Positions 17,036-25,525 of a stretch of DNA of 64,000 nt are shown piece by piece. Each line of letters opens with the position of its first letter. Positions within the stretch are counted from its first letter, which is position 1. The translations under genes were made by a program, and so were the position numbers. The DNA is from Solimonas sp041659605 (GTDB lineage Bacteria; Pseudomonadota; Gammaproteobacteria; Nevskiales; Nevskiaceae), in the NCBI GenBank assembly GCA_041659605.1, contig JBAZXW010000023.1:1-64000 (forward strand), written 5' to 3'. The notes beneath the pieces are model-generated. The model was not told the DNA's origin, made no database searches, and saw only the letters and a program-made list of their open reading frames with translations.

Positions 17036-17742
17036 CAATTCTCGCGCTTGAGGGCGATCCAGGTCTGGCGGCTTTGTCCGACGCAGCGGCCATCGGCGCC
17101 AAACAGCGCGGTGCCGGCCTGATGCTTGCGCCCGTCGACACCCATCCCCCAGCCGATGACGATGCAGCGCTCGTCGGCGGCGACGCTGCCGTCAAAGCGC
17201 GCCGTCATGCGTCCGAGCAGCATCGCCGGGCGCGGGTCGAGCCCGACAGTCGCTGCCCAGTAACCGGGACAATCGGTCGCCGCCCACAGCACCGGCAGCG
17301 GCATGCGGCCCGATGCATCGGCGAGCGTCGCGTCCGGCACCCACGGCGCGGCAACGATGCCGTCGCGCCAGACGCCGGTGAAGATGCGCAGGCCGTCGTG
17401 TGCGGCCCGACCCGGTCCACAGGTAAAACAGGTCGGGTAGTCGTGCTGGTAAAACCCGGCGTAGCGCGCCGCTGCGGCGGCAGCGCCATCGACATCCGGT
17501 GATGCAGGCGGCGCCGGCCAGTCCGCGGCGATGGCCCGTGCCTCGGCGATCAGCTGCCCGGCGTGCGTCAGCCGCGCGACGTCACCGGCGGCTTCAAGCT
17601 GCAGGGCGACGCCCAGCGGCGGTGGCGCCTTCAGCGTAACTTCGACGGTGCCCGCTAGATGCTGCGCGAGCAAGCCGCAGCTATAGCCGCCGTTGCCCGA
17701 GGCCGGTGGCCCGCAGTAGCGCGGATCGATGAAGACTTTCAC
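17035..17742 (-). CDS. Uncharacterised hotdog/thioesterase-like protein
   Basis: 235 residues, no firm family name. The N-terminal half has GNGGYSCGLLAQHLAG (about 15-30), the helix pattern seen in hotdog-fold thioesterases. The centre has PTCFTCGPGRAAHDGLRIF (about 114-132), a CxxCGP motif found in related proteins next to the second hotdog half. I infer a double hotdog acyl-CoA-binding or thioesterase-like protein; catalytic residues cannot be named. The start is GTG at 17742, which overlaps the amidase stop (GTGA). Its stop overlaps the glnE start (TGATG). It is therefore translationally coupled on both sides. Confidence 0.7.
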   Translation of the reverse strand: MKVFIDPRYCGPPASGNGGYSCGLLAQHLAGTVEVTLKAPPPLGVALQLEAAGDVARLTHAGQLIAEARAIAADWPAPPASPDVDGAAAAAARYAGFYQHDYPTCFTCGPGRAAHDGLRIFTGVWRDGIVAAPWVPDATLADASGRMPLPVLWAATDCPGYWAATVGLDPRPAMLLGRMTARFDGSVAADERCIVIGWGMGVDGRKHQAGTALFGADGRCVGQSRQTWIALKREN

Positions 17743-19220
17743 AGTGCCGGCCGTCGCTGCGCCCAGGGCCTGGCCTGCTCCAGCTGCGCGGCGACACGGA
17801 ACAACAGGTCTTCGGCGCCCACCGGGGCGATGAACTGCACGCCGATCGGCAGATGGTCGGCGGTCCAATGTAGCGGCACCGACATCGCCGGCGTGCCGGT
17901 CAGATTCGCGAGCTGGGTGAACGGCACCTTGGCGAGACTGTCGCGGGCGAGCTGCTCGACCATGCCGCTGCCGTGCAGCAGGCGCCCGGCGCCGACCGCG
18001 AGCAACAGCGACTGGGCGGCGCGCTGCCAGCCCGGCAACTGCAGCTCGCCGATGCGCATCGGCGGATAGGCCAGCGTCGGCGTCAGATACAGCGCGTACT
18101 TCTGGTGGAAGCGCCCGAGTGCCCGCGAATAGCCGTTCCAGCGGCGGTGCGCGAGCACGTACGCGCTGGCCGGCAACGTGCGGCCGAGCAGGCCGAGCAC
18201 GCGCGTGTCCGGCTCGAAATCCGCCTCTCGTGCGCCGGCAACGGCGCCCCAGTGGGCGATGTCGGCGGCGACCTGGCCCATGTACATGGTCAGGTAGTCC
18301 TGCGCGAGCGCGTTACCGTCGATCTCGGGCTCCGCTTCCTCGACATAGTGACCGAGGCTTTCGAGCAGGCGCGCCGCATCGGTCACCGCCTGCACGCATT
18401 CCGGATGCACGCCCATGCCGATCGGCGAACGCTGGCTGAAGGCGATGCGCAGCTTGCCCGGCTCGTGCTGCAGCTCGTCAAGATATGGCCGCGCCGGCGG
18501 CCGGATCTCGAACGGTGCGCCGACATCGGCGCCCTGGATCGCATCGAGCATCGCCGCGCTGTCGCGCACGCTGCGCGAGACGACGAGGTCCGACGACGCG
18601 CCTTCCCAGGCCTCCGCCATGCGCGGCCCCAAAGGCACGCGTCCGCGCGACGGCCGCAGTCCGAACAATCCGCAGCAGGCCGCCGGAATGCGGATCGAGC
18701 CGCCGCCGTCATTGGCGCCGGCCAGCGGCACGATGCCGGCGGCGACCGCGGCCGCCGCGCCGCCGCTCGATCCGCCGGGCGTGTGCTCCAGGTTCCAGGG
18801 GTTGCGCGTCGCGCCCCAGCGCACAGGCTCGGTGCAGCCCTTGAGCGCGAGCTCCGGCGAATTGGTCTTGCCAAAGACGACGACGCCGCTGCGCAGGAAG
18901 CGCTCGGTGATCTCGGCGTGCGTCTCGGGGACGTAGTTACGCACCGCAGCGCTGCCGACCGTCGTCGGCACGCCCGCGTAGTCCTGGATCACGTCCTTGA
19001 CCAGAAAAGGGACGCCGGCAAATGGCCCTTCGAGCGCCTGCCGTGCGCGCTCGCGCGCGATCTCGTGCATCGGGATGACGATCGCGTTGACCTTTGGATT
19101 GACCGCCTCGGCGCGGGCAATTGCCGCTTCCAGCAGTTCTGCCGGCGTGACCTGGCGATCGCGCACCAGCGCGGCGAGTCCCAGTCCGTCGTGCTGCAGG
19201 TAGTCGTCGGCGGAAATCAT
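17739..19220 (-). CDS. Amidase signature family enzyme
   Basis: 493 residues with the Ser-cisSer-Lys triad region: the Lys in FLVKDVIQDYAG (about 80), the GGSSGGAAAAVAAG block (about 155-168) and GANDGGGSIRIPAACCGLFG (about 175-194). The family hydrolyses amide bonds of varied substrates; this member is closest in layout to stand-alone amidases or 6-aminohexanoate-dimer-type hydrolases rather than GatA, since no gatB/gatC is near. Substrate unknown. The ATG at 19220 has a strong GGAGGAG upstream and is preferred over an in-frame start at 19319. It is the first gene of the amidase-hotdog-glnE set and divergent from a membrane protein gene. Confidence 0.92.
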   Translation of the reverse strand: MISADDYLQHDGLGLAALVRDRQVTPAELLEAAIARAEAVNPKVNAIVIPMHEIARERARQALEGPFAGVPFLVKDVIQDYAGVPTTVGSAAVRNYVPETHAEITERFLRSGVVVFGKTNSPELALKGCTEPVRWGATRNPWNLEHTPGGSSGGAAAAVAAGIVPLAGANDGGGSIRIPAACCGLFGLRPSRGRVPLGPRMAEAWEGASSDLVVSRSVRDSAAMLDAIQGADVGAPFEIRPPARPYLDELQHEPGKLRIAFSQRSPIGMGVHPECVQAVTDAARLLESLGHYVEEAEPEIDGNALAQDYLTMYMGQVAADIAHWGAVAGAREADFEPDTRVLGLLGRTLPASAYVLAHRRWNGYSRALGRFHQKYALYLTPTLAYPPMRIGELQLPGWQRAAQSLLLAVGAGRLLHGSGMVEQLARDSLAKVPFTQLANLTGTPAMSVPLHWTADHLPIGVQFIAPVGAEDLLFRVAAQLEQARPWAQRRPAL

Positions 19221-19291
19221 GCAGCTCCTCCACATTGTCCTTGGCGCGGCATAGAGTAGCCGGATAGGCACAGAGTCTGGAGGTGTGTGCG

Positions 19292-20044
19292 ATGAACACG
19301 TCGACGGCGACAACCGCAAGCCCGGTTCCGACGAACGCGCCCGCGTGGGCGGCGGCGACGCGCCGCTTCACCCACTGGCTGGTCAACGATTTTGGCGGCG
19401 GTCCGCGGCCGTGGAAGTTCTCGTGGGTGATCAACTTCCAGAAAGCCGGCACTTTCCTGTTTCTGGGCGCGCTGATCGCGTGGTACGGCAACACTTCGAC
19501 CGCCGCGTGGATTTATCTCGCGATGCACGGCTCCTACGGCCTGGTGTGGATCCTCAAGGACCTCGCCTTTCCCGATCCGAACTGGCAGGCGCGCATCACC
19601 ATCGGCGGCGGCATCAACGCCTTCCTCGGCGTGCTCGGCTGGTACTGGGTGTTCGGCTGGCTGCTGATCTCCGGCACGGCGCAGCCCGATTACCCGCTGC
19701 CCGATTACGCCTGGTTCTGCCTGTGCATCAGCCTGTGCATCCTCGGCAGCGTGATCATGATCGCCGCCGACGCGCAGAAGTTCTTCACGCTGCGCGTGAA
19801 GCGTGGGCTGATCAGCGATGGCATGCACCGCTACGTGCGCCATCCGAACTACCTGGGCGAGATGATGATCTACGGCAGCTTCGCGCTGATGGTCTGGCAC
19901 TGGCTGCCGGTGCTCGTGCTGGCCTGGGTCTGGCTCGGCCTGTTCGCGGTCAACATGACGCTCAAGGAGGCGAGCATGTCGCGCTATCCGGAATGGGCCG
20001 CGTACAAGCAGCGCAGCTGGTGGCTGGTTCCGGGCCTGCTCTAA
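19292..20044 (+). CDS. Membrane protein with isoprenylcysteine methyltransferase / steroid reductase-like fold
   Basis: 250 residues with about five to six membrane segments and a C-terminal HRYVRHPNYLGEMMIYGSFA followed by EASMSRYPEWAAYKQRSWW. These motifs belong to the DUF1295/ICMT/phospholipid methyltransferase group, where the RHPxYxGE motif binds SAM or NADPH. It may methylate or reduce a lipid substrate; which one cannot be said. The ATG at 19292 has GGAGG nine to thirteen bases upstream and is preferred over an in-frame ATG at 19283. It faces the DUF486 gene, with only four bases between the two stops. Confidence 0.82.
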   Translation: MNTSTATTASPVPTNAPAWAAATRRFTHWLVNDFGGGPRPWKFSWVINFQKAGTFLFLGALIAWYGNTSTAAWIYLAMHGSYGLVWILKDLAFPDPNWQARITIGGGINAFLGVLGWYWVFGWLLISGTAQPDYPLPDYAWFCLCISLCILGSVIMIAADAQKFFTLRVKRGLISDGMHRYVRHPNYLGEMMIYGSFALMVWHWLPVLVLAWVWLGLFAVNMTLKEASMSRYPEWAAYKQRSWWLVPGLL

Positions 20045-20048
20045 AACT

Positions 20049-20396
20049 TCAGCTGCGGAACACGAAGTACACCGCGCCGACCATGCACAGCGCCGCCCAC
20101 AGGTAATCCCACTTGAGCGGCTGCTTCATGTAGAGCAGCACGAACGGCACGAACACCGTCAGCGTGATGATTTCCTGCAGGATCTTGAGCTGCGGCAGCG
20201 ACAGCGTCGTGTACCCGATACGGTTGGCGGGCACCTGCAGCAGGTATTCGAACAGCGCGATGCCCCAGCTCAGCAGCGCGGCGACGATCCACGGTTTGCC
20301 GCGCAGGTCGCGCAGGTGTGCGTACCAGGCCAGCGTCATGAATACGTTGGACGCGACCAGCAGCCCGGTCGTCTGCCCCAGTACGCTCCAGTTCAT
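20049..20396 (-). CDS. DUF486 (DMT-like) small membrane protein
   Basis: 115 residues with four hydrophobic segments. It reads MNWSVLGQTTGLLVASNVF, TLAWYAHLR, the conserved SWGIALFEYLLQVPANRIGY, LPQLKILQEIITL and the closing AALCMVGAVYFVFRS, the pattern of the DUF486 family, which resembles half of a drug/metabolite transporter. Function is unknown. It begins 62 bases after the Bax-inhibitor-family gene ends on the same strand, but a clear terminator lies between, so it probably has its own promoter. Confidence 0.9.
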   Translation of the reverse strand: MNWSVLGQTTGLLVASNVFMTLAWYAHLRDLRGKPWIVAALLSWGIALFEYLLQVPANRIGYTTLSLPQLKILQEIITLTVFVPFVLLYMKQPLKWDYLWAALCMVGAVYFVFRS

Positions 20397-20415
20397 CTTT
20401 CCCTCCCCGATTACG

Positions 20416-20440
20416 AAAAAGCCCCGCCGAAGCGGGGCTC
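20416..20440 (-). terminator. Rho-independent terminator
   Basis: Read on the minus strand: AGCCCCGC-TTCG-GCGGGGCT followed by TTTTT. The 8-bp GC stem with a UUCG tetraloop and T-run is a textbook intrinsic terminator for the gene ending at 20459. Confidence 0.93.
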
Positions 20441-20458
20441 TGTCTGAAGCAAGACCAA

Positions 20459-21190
20459 TCAGTCGTCACCCGCGGCAAAGCCGAGCAGATGCAGCAGGCT
20501 CGTGAACAGGTTGTAGATCGCCACGTACAGCGACACCGTCGCCAACACGTAGTTGGTCTCGCCGCCGTTCACGATCTCGCCGGTCTGGTACAGGATCATG
20601 CCGCACATCAGCAGCGTGAACATCGCCGAGATGCCCAGCGCCAGCGGCTGCAGGTAGACCCCGAACAGCGAGGCGACCAGCAGGCCGATGCTCAGCACGA
20701 ACGCCAGCAGGATGCCGCTGAACAGGAGGCCACGCATGAAGCTGAAGTCGCGGCGGCTCTTCACCGCGTAGGCCGACAGGCCGACGAAGATCGTGCCGGT
20801 CAGGCCGAAAGCCATCGTCACGATCTGCGCGCCGTTGGCGAAGCCCTTCAGATACATGTTGATGACCGGGCCGAGGCCAAAACCGAGCAGCCCGGTGACC
20901 GCGAACACGACCCAGATGCCGGCTTCCGAGTTGGCGGTGCGCGGCACCACGAACCAGAGCAGGCCCAGCGCGGCGAGCGAGCAGACCAGGCTCAGCCCGT
21001 AGGGCGCGCCGACAACCATCGACACGCCGGCCATCGCCGCGCTGAACAGCAGCGTCATCGACAGCAGCAGGTAGGTATTGCGCAGGACCTTCTGCGCAGC
21101 ATCGACGGACGTGCCGTAAGCGGCAGCAGGACGCGCTGCAGCGCCGTTCGCACGCACGGGGACGGGACGCATGTTCTCGTTCCAGCTCAT
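20459..21190 (-). CDS. Bax inhibitor-1 / YccA-family membrane protein
   Basis: 243 residues with seven hydrophobic segments after a soluble N-terminal 35 residues. Family motifs include VLRNTYLLLSMTLLFSA, NGAQIVTMAFGLTGTIF and the C-terminal SLYVAIYNLFTSLLHLLGF ending in Asp-Asp. YccA-type proteins sit in the inner membrane, interact with FtsH and may act as pH-gated calcium leaks. A terminator follows directly downstream. Length and topology are normal. Confidence 0.93.
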   Translation of the reverse strand: MSWNENMRPVPVRANGAAARPAAAYGTSVDAAQKVLRNTYLLLSMTLLFSAAMAGVSMVVGAPYGLSLVCSLAALGLLWFVVPRTANSEAGIWVVFAVTGLLGFGLGPVINMYLKGFANGAQIVTMAFGLTGTIFVGLSAYAVKSRRDFSFMRGLLFSGILLAFVLSIGLLVASLFGVYLQPLALGISAMFTLLMCGMILYQTGEIVNGGETNYVLATVSLYVAIYNLFTSLLHLLGFAAGDD

Positions 21191-21241
21191 TTCAGATGCT
21201 CCAGGAATCCAACGTTGGGTTGATTCTAGCCAGATTGACCG

Positions 21242-23008
21242 TCAGCCGGGTCCGGGGTTCCCTGAATGCGCGCCATCTTCATGACGATGCAGGTATTTCA
21301 GCGCCGCATCCGGCGTCGCGAAATACCAGCGTTTGCCCTCTTCCTTGACGTAGCCGGCCTCGCGCAGAACCTTGAGCACGTTGCGCTGCGCACCGCAGAC
21401 GGCGACGAAGATGCCGACCTCGTTGAGATCATCGATCAACTCCTCCAGGGCCACGAGGCCCGTCGCGTCGATCGTCGGCACCGCGGACAGATCCAGGATC
21501 AGCGCGCGCACACCGCGATCATGGTTGCGCAAAGCCGACATCGCGCGCTCGGCGGCGCCGAAGAACAGCGGGCCGGCGATCTGGTAATAGCGCACGTCGG
21601 CCGGCAGCCCTTCAGGCGCCAGCGGGTGATCGCCGCCGATCAGTGTGACCATCGACAGCTTGGCCATGCGGTGCATGAACAGCAGCGCCGCCAGCACGAC
21701 GCCGGTCGAGATCGCGATGACCATGTCGAAGAACACGGTCAGGCCAAAGCACAGCAACAGCAGCAGCACGTCGTAGCGCGGCGCGACGCGCAGGATGCGG
21801 ATGAAGTTCTTCCGCTCGCTCATGTTCCACGCGACCATCATCAGCAGCGCAGCCAGCCCGCTCATCGGCAGCCACGACAGCAGCGGCGCCAGCACCAGGA
21901 TGCCGGCAAGCACGAACAGCGCGTGGAAGGCGCTCGCCAGCGGCGAGCGTGCGCCGGCACGCACGCTGGCGGCAGTGCGCGCCAGCGCGCCGGTCGCGGG
22001 GATGCCGCCGAACAGCGGCGCGACGATGTTGCCCAGGCCCTGTGCGACCAGCTCCGCATTCGGATCGTGCTTGCGGCCGGTCATGCCGTCGGCGACGACC
22101 GCGCACAACAGCGACTCGATCGCACCGAGTATCGCGATCGCGAACGCGGGCCCGATCAGCGTGCGGATCAGATTGAAATCCAGAAGCAGCGGCTGGCCAT
22201 CGGGACCGGGCAATTGCCACGGCAGGTGGAAACTGGGCAGGAAGGGCGGAATGCCGCCGTGAACCACGCCGTCGACGACGTAGTGGAAGCGGTCCGCGAC
22301 GGTGACGATCCCCGCATCCGGCCACCAGGTCTTGCTCAGCCAGGCAACGACCGCGGCAAAGGTGGCGCCGATCAGATAGGCCGGAATGCGGATGCCCAGG
22401 CGCGGCCAGAAGATCAGGATCAGCAGCGTCGTGAGCGCGAGCGCGGCCTCGGCAGGATTCAGGCTGGATGCAGCACGCAGAATCTCGACGATGCGCTCGG
22501 CGAAATGCTCCGAGCCGCCGACGTCCTGCAGACCCAGGAAATCCTTGAGCTGCAGGCTCGCGATCACCAGCGCGATGCCGGCGGTGAAGCCGGTCGTCAC
22601 CGGGTACGGGATGTACTCGATCAACTGCCCGACGCGCCCCCATCCGATCGCGACCATCATCAGCCCGGCCATGAAGGTCGCAACCAGAAGGCCGCCGACG
22701 CCGTACTGCACGGCAATCGGATGCAGGATGACGACGAAAGCGGCGGTGGGGCCGGAGACGTTGAATCGCGAGCCGCCGGCCAGCGCGATCAGCAGGCCGG
22801 CGATGAATGCGGTGTAGAGGCCATGCTGCGGCGGCACGCCCGACGCGATGGCCAGGGCCAGCGACAGCGGGATCGCGATGATGCCGACAGAGATGCCAGC
22901 GAGCAGATCGGAGCGGAGGTCTCGGCGGGTGTAGCCCTGGGCGAAGGTTTCTCTCAGGGCGGACGCAATCGGGGGAAACGCGCGATGGATCGAGGTGATG
23001 CGTTGCAA
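21242..23008 (-). CDS. SulP-family anion transporter with STAS domain
   Basis: 588 residues. The membrane part (about 30-420) has SulP motifs: SDLLAGISVGIIAIPLSLAL, GLYTAFIAGLLIALAGGSRF, NVSGPTAAFVVIL and GNIVAPLFGGIPATGALART. The C-terminal STAS domain (about 455-560) has ADVRYYQIAGPLFFGAAER and LILDLSAVPTIDATGLVAL. It is closest to the DauA/YchM group that carries dicarboxylates, bicarbonate or sulfate; the ion cannot be fixed here. It is divergent from a PLP-enzyme gene across 141 bases. Sulfate uptake would fit the sulfotransferases upstream but the distance makes this only a suggestion. Confidence 0.94.
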   Translation of the reverse strand: MQRITSIHRAFPPIASALRETFAQGYTRRDLRSDLLAGISVGIIAIPLSLALAIASGVPPQHGLYTAFIAGLLIALAGGSRFNVSGPTAAFVVILHPIAVQYGVGGLLVATFMAGLMMVAIGWGRVGQLIEYIPYPVTTGFTAGIALVIASLQLKDFLGLQDVGGSEHFAERIVEILRAASSLNPAEAALALTTLLILIFWPRLGIRIPAYLIGATFAAVVAWLSKTWWPDAGIVTVADRFHYVVDGVVHGGIPPFLPSFHLPWQLPGPDGQPLLLDFNLIRTLIGPAFAIAILGAIESLLCAVVADGMTGRKHDPNAELVAQGLGNIVAPLFGGIPATGALARTAASVRAGARSPLASAFHALFVLAGILVLAPLLSWLPMSGLAALLMMVAWNMSERKNFIRILRVAPRYDVLLLLLCFGLTVFFDMVIAISTGVVLAALLFMHRMAKLSMVTLIGGDHPLAPEGLPADVRYYQIAGPLFFGAAERAMSALRNHDRGVRALILDLSAVPTIDATGLVALEELIDDLNEVGIFVAVCGAQRNVLKVLREAGYVKEEGKRWYFATPDAALKYLHRHEDGAHSGNPGPG

Positions 23009-23020
23009 GGATCGGCTCGG

Positions 23021-23048
23021 TTGACCGTATTGAAAGGGGGCGTATTGT
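23021..23048 (+). promoter_or_regulatory. Candidate sigma-70 promoter
   Basis: TTGACC (23021-23026) and TATTGT (23043-23048) are separated by 16 bases in the gap between the SulP gene and the divergent PLP-enzyme gene. The direct repeat GTATTG lies in the spacer and at the -10. The predicted start would give a leader of about 95 bases. Sequence match only. Confidence 0.4.
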
Positions 23049-23149
23049 ATCGCCTAGGGGTACGCGGAATGTCCCCCCCCCAAATACAAGAGCAACAAGA
23101 GCAATAAGGGCGTGAGCGCGGCTGCGCACGGCGCCGGGAGGCGGGGCGC

Positions 23150-24304
23150 ATGAGGAGCAAGGAGCATTTCTCGCGGTTTCTCGCGACGCACCCGCAGCGG
23201 CTGCATTTCTGCGCCCACAGCCACCATCCGTGGCCGGACGTCAGCTTCGAGGCGCACCAGCAGGCCTGGCTAGACGCAGCGGAGCTGATCGACGCGAAGT
23301 GGGACAAGATCTTCGGCGAAATCGTCCCGTCCGCCCAGCATCACCTGGCGCGGCTGCTGAACCTGCCCGACCCCGCCACCCTCTGCTTCGGTGCGAACAC
23401 GCACGAGTTCGTGCTGAGGCTGATGTCCTCGATCGAGCCGCGGCCGTTCCGCATCCTGACGACCGACAGCGAGTTCATCAGCTTCGAGCGCCAGGCCCGG
23501 CGCCTCGAAGAAGCGGGCCGTGCCGAGGTCACGCGCGTGCACGTCGAGCCTTTTGCGACGTTCGCGTCGCGCTTCATCGAGGCTGCGCAGGCCGGCGGTC
23601 ATCACCTTGTCTATTTCAGCCAGGTCTTCTACAACTCCGGCTACTGGATCGAGGATCTGCTGCCGATCGTCGAAGCGGTGCCGAGCGCGCGCAGCCTGGT
23701 GGTGATCGACGGCTATCACGGATTCATGGCGGTGCCGACCGACCTCGGCCGCGTTGCGGCGCGCGCGTTCTACCTGGGCGGCGGCTACAAGTACGCGATG
23801 AGCGGCGAAGGCGCCGCCTATCTGCACTGCCCGCCCGGGCAGATCCCGCGTCCGGTCAACACCGGCTGGTTCGCGGGCATGGACCGGCTGACCGACCGCG
23901 ACGGCGCTGCCCTCGTGTATCCGGAGTCAGGCGGCCGCTTCTGGGGCGCGACCTTCGACCCCAGCGCGCTGTATCGATTCAACGCGGTGATGGACTGGGC
24001 GCGGCGTCACCAGCTGAGCGTGCCGGCGATTCGCGCGCATGTTGTGGAGCTGCAGCGCGAGTTCCTCGCGGCGCTCGACCATCGCCGCCATGCGGTGCTG
24101 TCGCGTAGCTGCCTGGTTCCGGCAGAGCCGCATCCGCGCGGCAGCTTCCTGAGCTTCCATCATCCCCGCGCCGGCGAAGTCCACGCGCAACTGCAGGCCG
24201 CAGACGTCGTCACCGACGTGCGCGGCGAGCGCCTGCGCATCGGCTTCGGCCTCTATCACGACCGCGGCGACGTCACCGAACTGTTGCGCCGGATCGACGC
24301 GTAG
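23150..24304 (+). CDS. Class V aminotransferase-fold PLP enzyme (kynureninase-like)
   Basis: 384 residues. PLP-site residues are visible: CFGANTHEFVLRL near 80, the Asp in LVVIDGYHGFMAVPTDL (about 180-197), and the Schiff-base Lys in YLGGGYKYAMSGEGAAYLH (about 206-224). The pattern resembles kynureninase and the SufS/class V group, but the N-terminal HFCAHSHHPWPDV is unlike true kynureninases, so the reaction is left open. No tryptophan-catabolism genes are nearby. The TAG stop is part of GTAG followed by a small hairpin (TGCGCA-ttc-TGCGCA), then a larger GC hairpin. Confidence 0.85.
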   Translation: MRSKEHFSRFLATHPQRLHFCAHSHHPWPDVSFEAHQQAWLDAAELIDAKWDKIFGEIVPSAQHHLARLLNLPDPATLCFGANTHEFVLRLMSSIEPRPFRILTTDSEFISFERQARRLEEAGRAEVTRVHVEPFATFASRFIEAAQAGGHHLVYFSQVFYNSGYWIEDLLPIVEAVPSARSLVVIDGYHGFMAVPTDLGRVAARAFYLGGGYKYAMSGEGAAYLHCPPGQIPRPVNTGWFAGMDRLTDRDGAALVYPESGGRFWGATFDPSALYRFNAVMDWARRHQLSVPAIRAHVVELQREFLAALDHRRHAVLSRSCLVPAEPHPRGSFLSFHHPRAGEVHAQLQAADVVTDVRGERLRIGFGLYHDRGDVTELLRRIDA

Positions 24305-24320
24305 TGCGCATTCTGCGCAA

Positions 24321-24346
24321 GCCGGGGCCGTCCTGGCCCCGACTTT
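24321..24346. terminator. Probable bidirectional terminator hairpin
   Basis: CGGGGCC-gtcct-GGCCCCG (24323-24341) lies between two convergent gene ends. It is followed by ACTTTC on the plus strand and preceded by GAAAGT-type sequence on the other, so the T-runs are weak. Position favours termination of both genes. Confidence 0.6.
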
Positions 24347-24359
24347 CAAAACAAGCTAT

Positions 24360-25004
24360 TCAAAATGGGATGAAGGACCGTTCGCGCGTGTAGTGGATGT
24401 AGCCGAGGCTTGCGCCCGCGCGTAGCCCGACGCCGGTGCGGATTGGCGCCAGCACGATGTCGCCGCTGCGCTGGTAGTTCACGCTGAAGCCGGCGACGAC
24501 GTAGAGACTGCCATCGACCGCGGGAAAGCGCTGGAACAGGTCGCGGCTGTCGCGCAGGTTGTAGACCAGCGTGAACACCTTCGACGCGCTGCCGCCGAAA
24601 TCCCAGCCAATCGTGGGGCCCTGCCAGTACACCGGCTGACCGTCGCCGCCCTTGTACCGCAAGACCCCTTCGCCGTAGCGGACGCCGACGACCGCCGCGC
24701 CGCCGCCTTCGCGGCCGAGGATGTAGGCCGTGGGCCGGCCGTGGTCGGAGAACGTGCGCTCGATGGCCTTGGCCAGGTTCTCGCTGGTTTCGCCGAAGAA
24801 CTGCGAGGCCTCGCGCGCGATCTCCTCGGAGGTATAAGTCTGATCGGTCGATGGCTGCGGCGTCGCATCGCTTGCGGTGGCGGAATCGGCCTGCGCGACG
24901 ATGAGCGTGCGCGGCGGCTGGGGATCGCGCGGCGCGTCGTAGGCGCGCGGTGCGGCGCAGGCGGTGAGTGCGGCAAGCAGCGCAGCGACAATGGTTCTCT
25001 TCAT
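24360..25004 (-). CDS. EipA-family (DUF1134) envelope lipoprotein
   Basis: 214 residues. It begins with a lipoprotein signal, MKRTIVAALLAALTACAAP, with lipobox LTAC and the acylated Cys at position 16. The mature part has YTSEEIAREASQFFGETSE and YWQGPTIGWDFGGSASKVF, typical of DUF1134, the family of envelope integrity protein A studied in alphaproteobacteria. The fold is a small beta-barrel-like domain in the periplasm. The start at 25004 gives a proper signal sequence; longer frames do not. It is last of a co-oriented trio with a TerB-like protein and an outer-membrane protein, pointing to an envelope role. Confidence 0.85.
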   Translation of the reverse strand: MKRTIVAALLAALTACAAPRAYDAPRDPQPPRTLIVAQADSATASDATPQPSTDQTYTSEEIAREASQFFGETSENLAKAIERTFSDHGRPTAYILGREGGGAAVVGVRYGEGVLRYKGGDGQPVYWQGPTIGWDFGGSASKVFTLVYNLRDSRDLFQRFPAVDGSLYVVAGFSVNYQRSGDIVLAPIRTGVGLRAGASLGYIHYTRERSFIPF

Positions 25005-25068
25005 CCTGGACTCCGTCATTCGATTCGACATCGTGGCGGCGGGCAAATGAACCCGCGCTGACAGGACT

Positions 25069-25518
25069 TCAGGCCCGAGCTGAAAGTTCCGCCTCGACCT
25101 TGAGGCGCAGCCGCACGAAGTCGGCATGCGCGATGAACAGCAGGTCGGCGAGCTGGCGGATGCGCGCCTCCTCGTACGGCGCAACGCGCCCGTCGGCGTA
25201 GGCCACACGCCACAGCCATTCCAGCAGCTCGCATTTGGCCGCGCGATCGAGCTCGGTATTGAGCGTGCGCAGGAATTCGTGCAGCGATACCGCCTGCTGC
25301 GCCTGCGCGAACGCGTGCTCGATCAGCTCGCCAACCTGCTGCGCGTCCAGTCCCAGCACCGAGGCCAGCGCCGCCTGCATCGCCTGCCGCTCTGACGGCT
25401 GGTCCTCGAAATCGGCGCGCGCCGTCTCCACCAGCAGAACGGCCATCGCCAGATGCCGCTGCGACGGGCCGGCCGGCGTCGAAGGCGCGCGCAGAATCCG
25501 AGACAGCTTGTTGAACAT
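25069..25518 (-). CDS. TerB-like domain protein
   Basis: 149 helical residues. The core LAMAVLLVETARADFEDQPS, then LLEWLWRVAYADGRVAPYEE and IRQLADLLFIAHADF, is the TerB/DjlA-N-like metal-binding repeat, where acidic residues (ARADFED, YADGRVAPYE) may bind a cation. TerB-like proteins take part in stress and membrane-linked processes; the exact role is unknown. The ATG at 25518 is chosen: GAGG sits about five bases upstream and overlaps the stop of the outer-membrane gene. A GTG at 25524 is an alternative. It is probably co-transcribed with both neighbours. Confidence 0.8.
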   Translation of the reverse strand: MFNKLSRILRAPSTPAGPSQRHLAMAVLLVETARADFEDQPSERQAMQAALASVLGLDAQQVGELIEHAFAQAQQAVSLHEFLRTLNTELDRAAKCELLEWLWRVAYADGRVAPYEEARIRQLADLLFIAHADFVRLRLKVEAELSARA

Positions 25519-25525
25519 GCCCACC

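Noticed and set aside
23073..23080. Run of eight C as a phase-variation tract
   Set aside because: It lies in a non-coding gap away from the candidate promoter core; no frame or spacing would switch in an obvious way.
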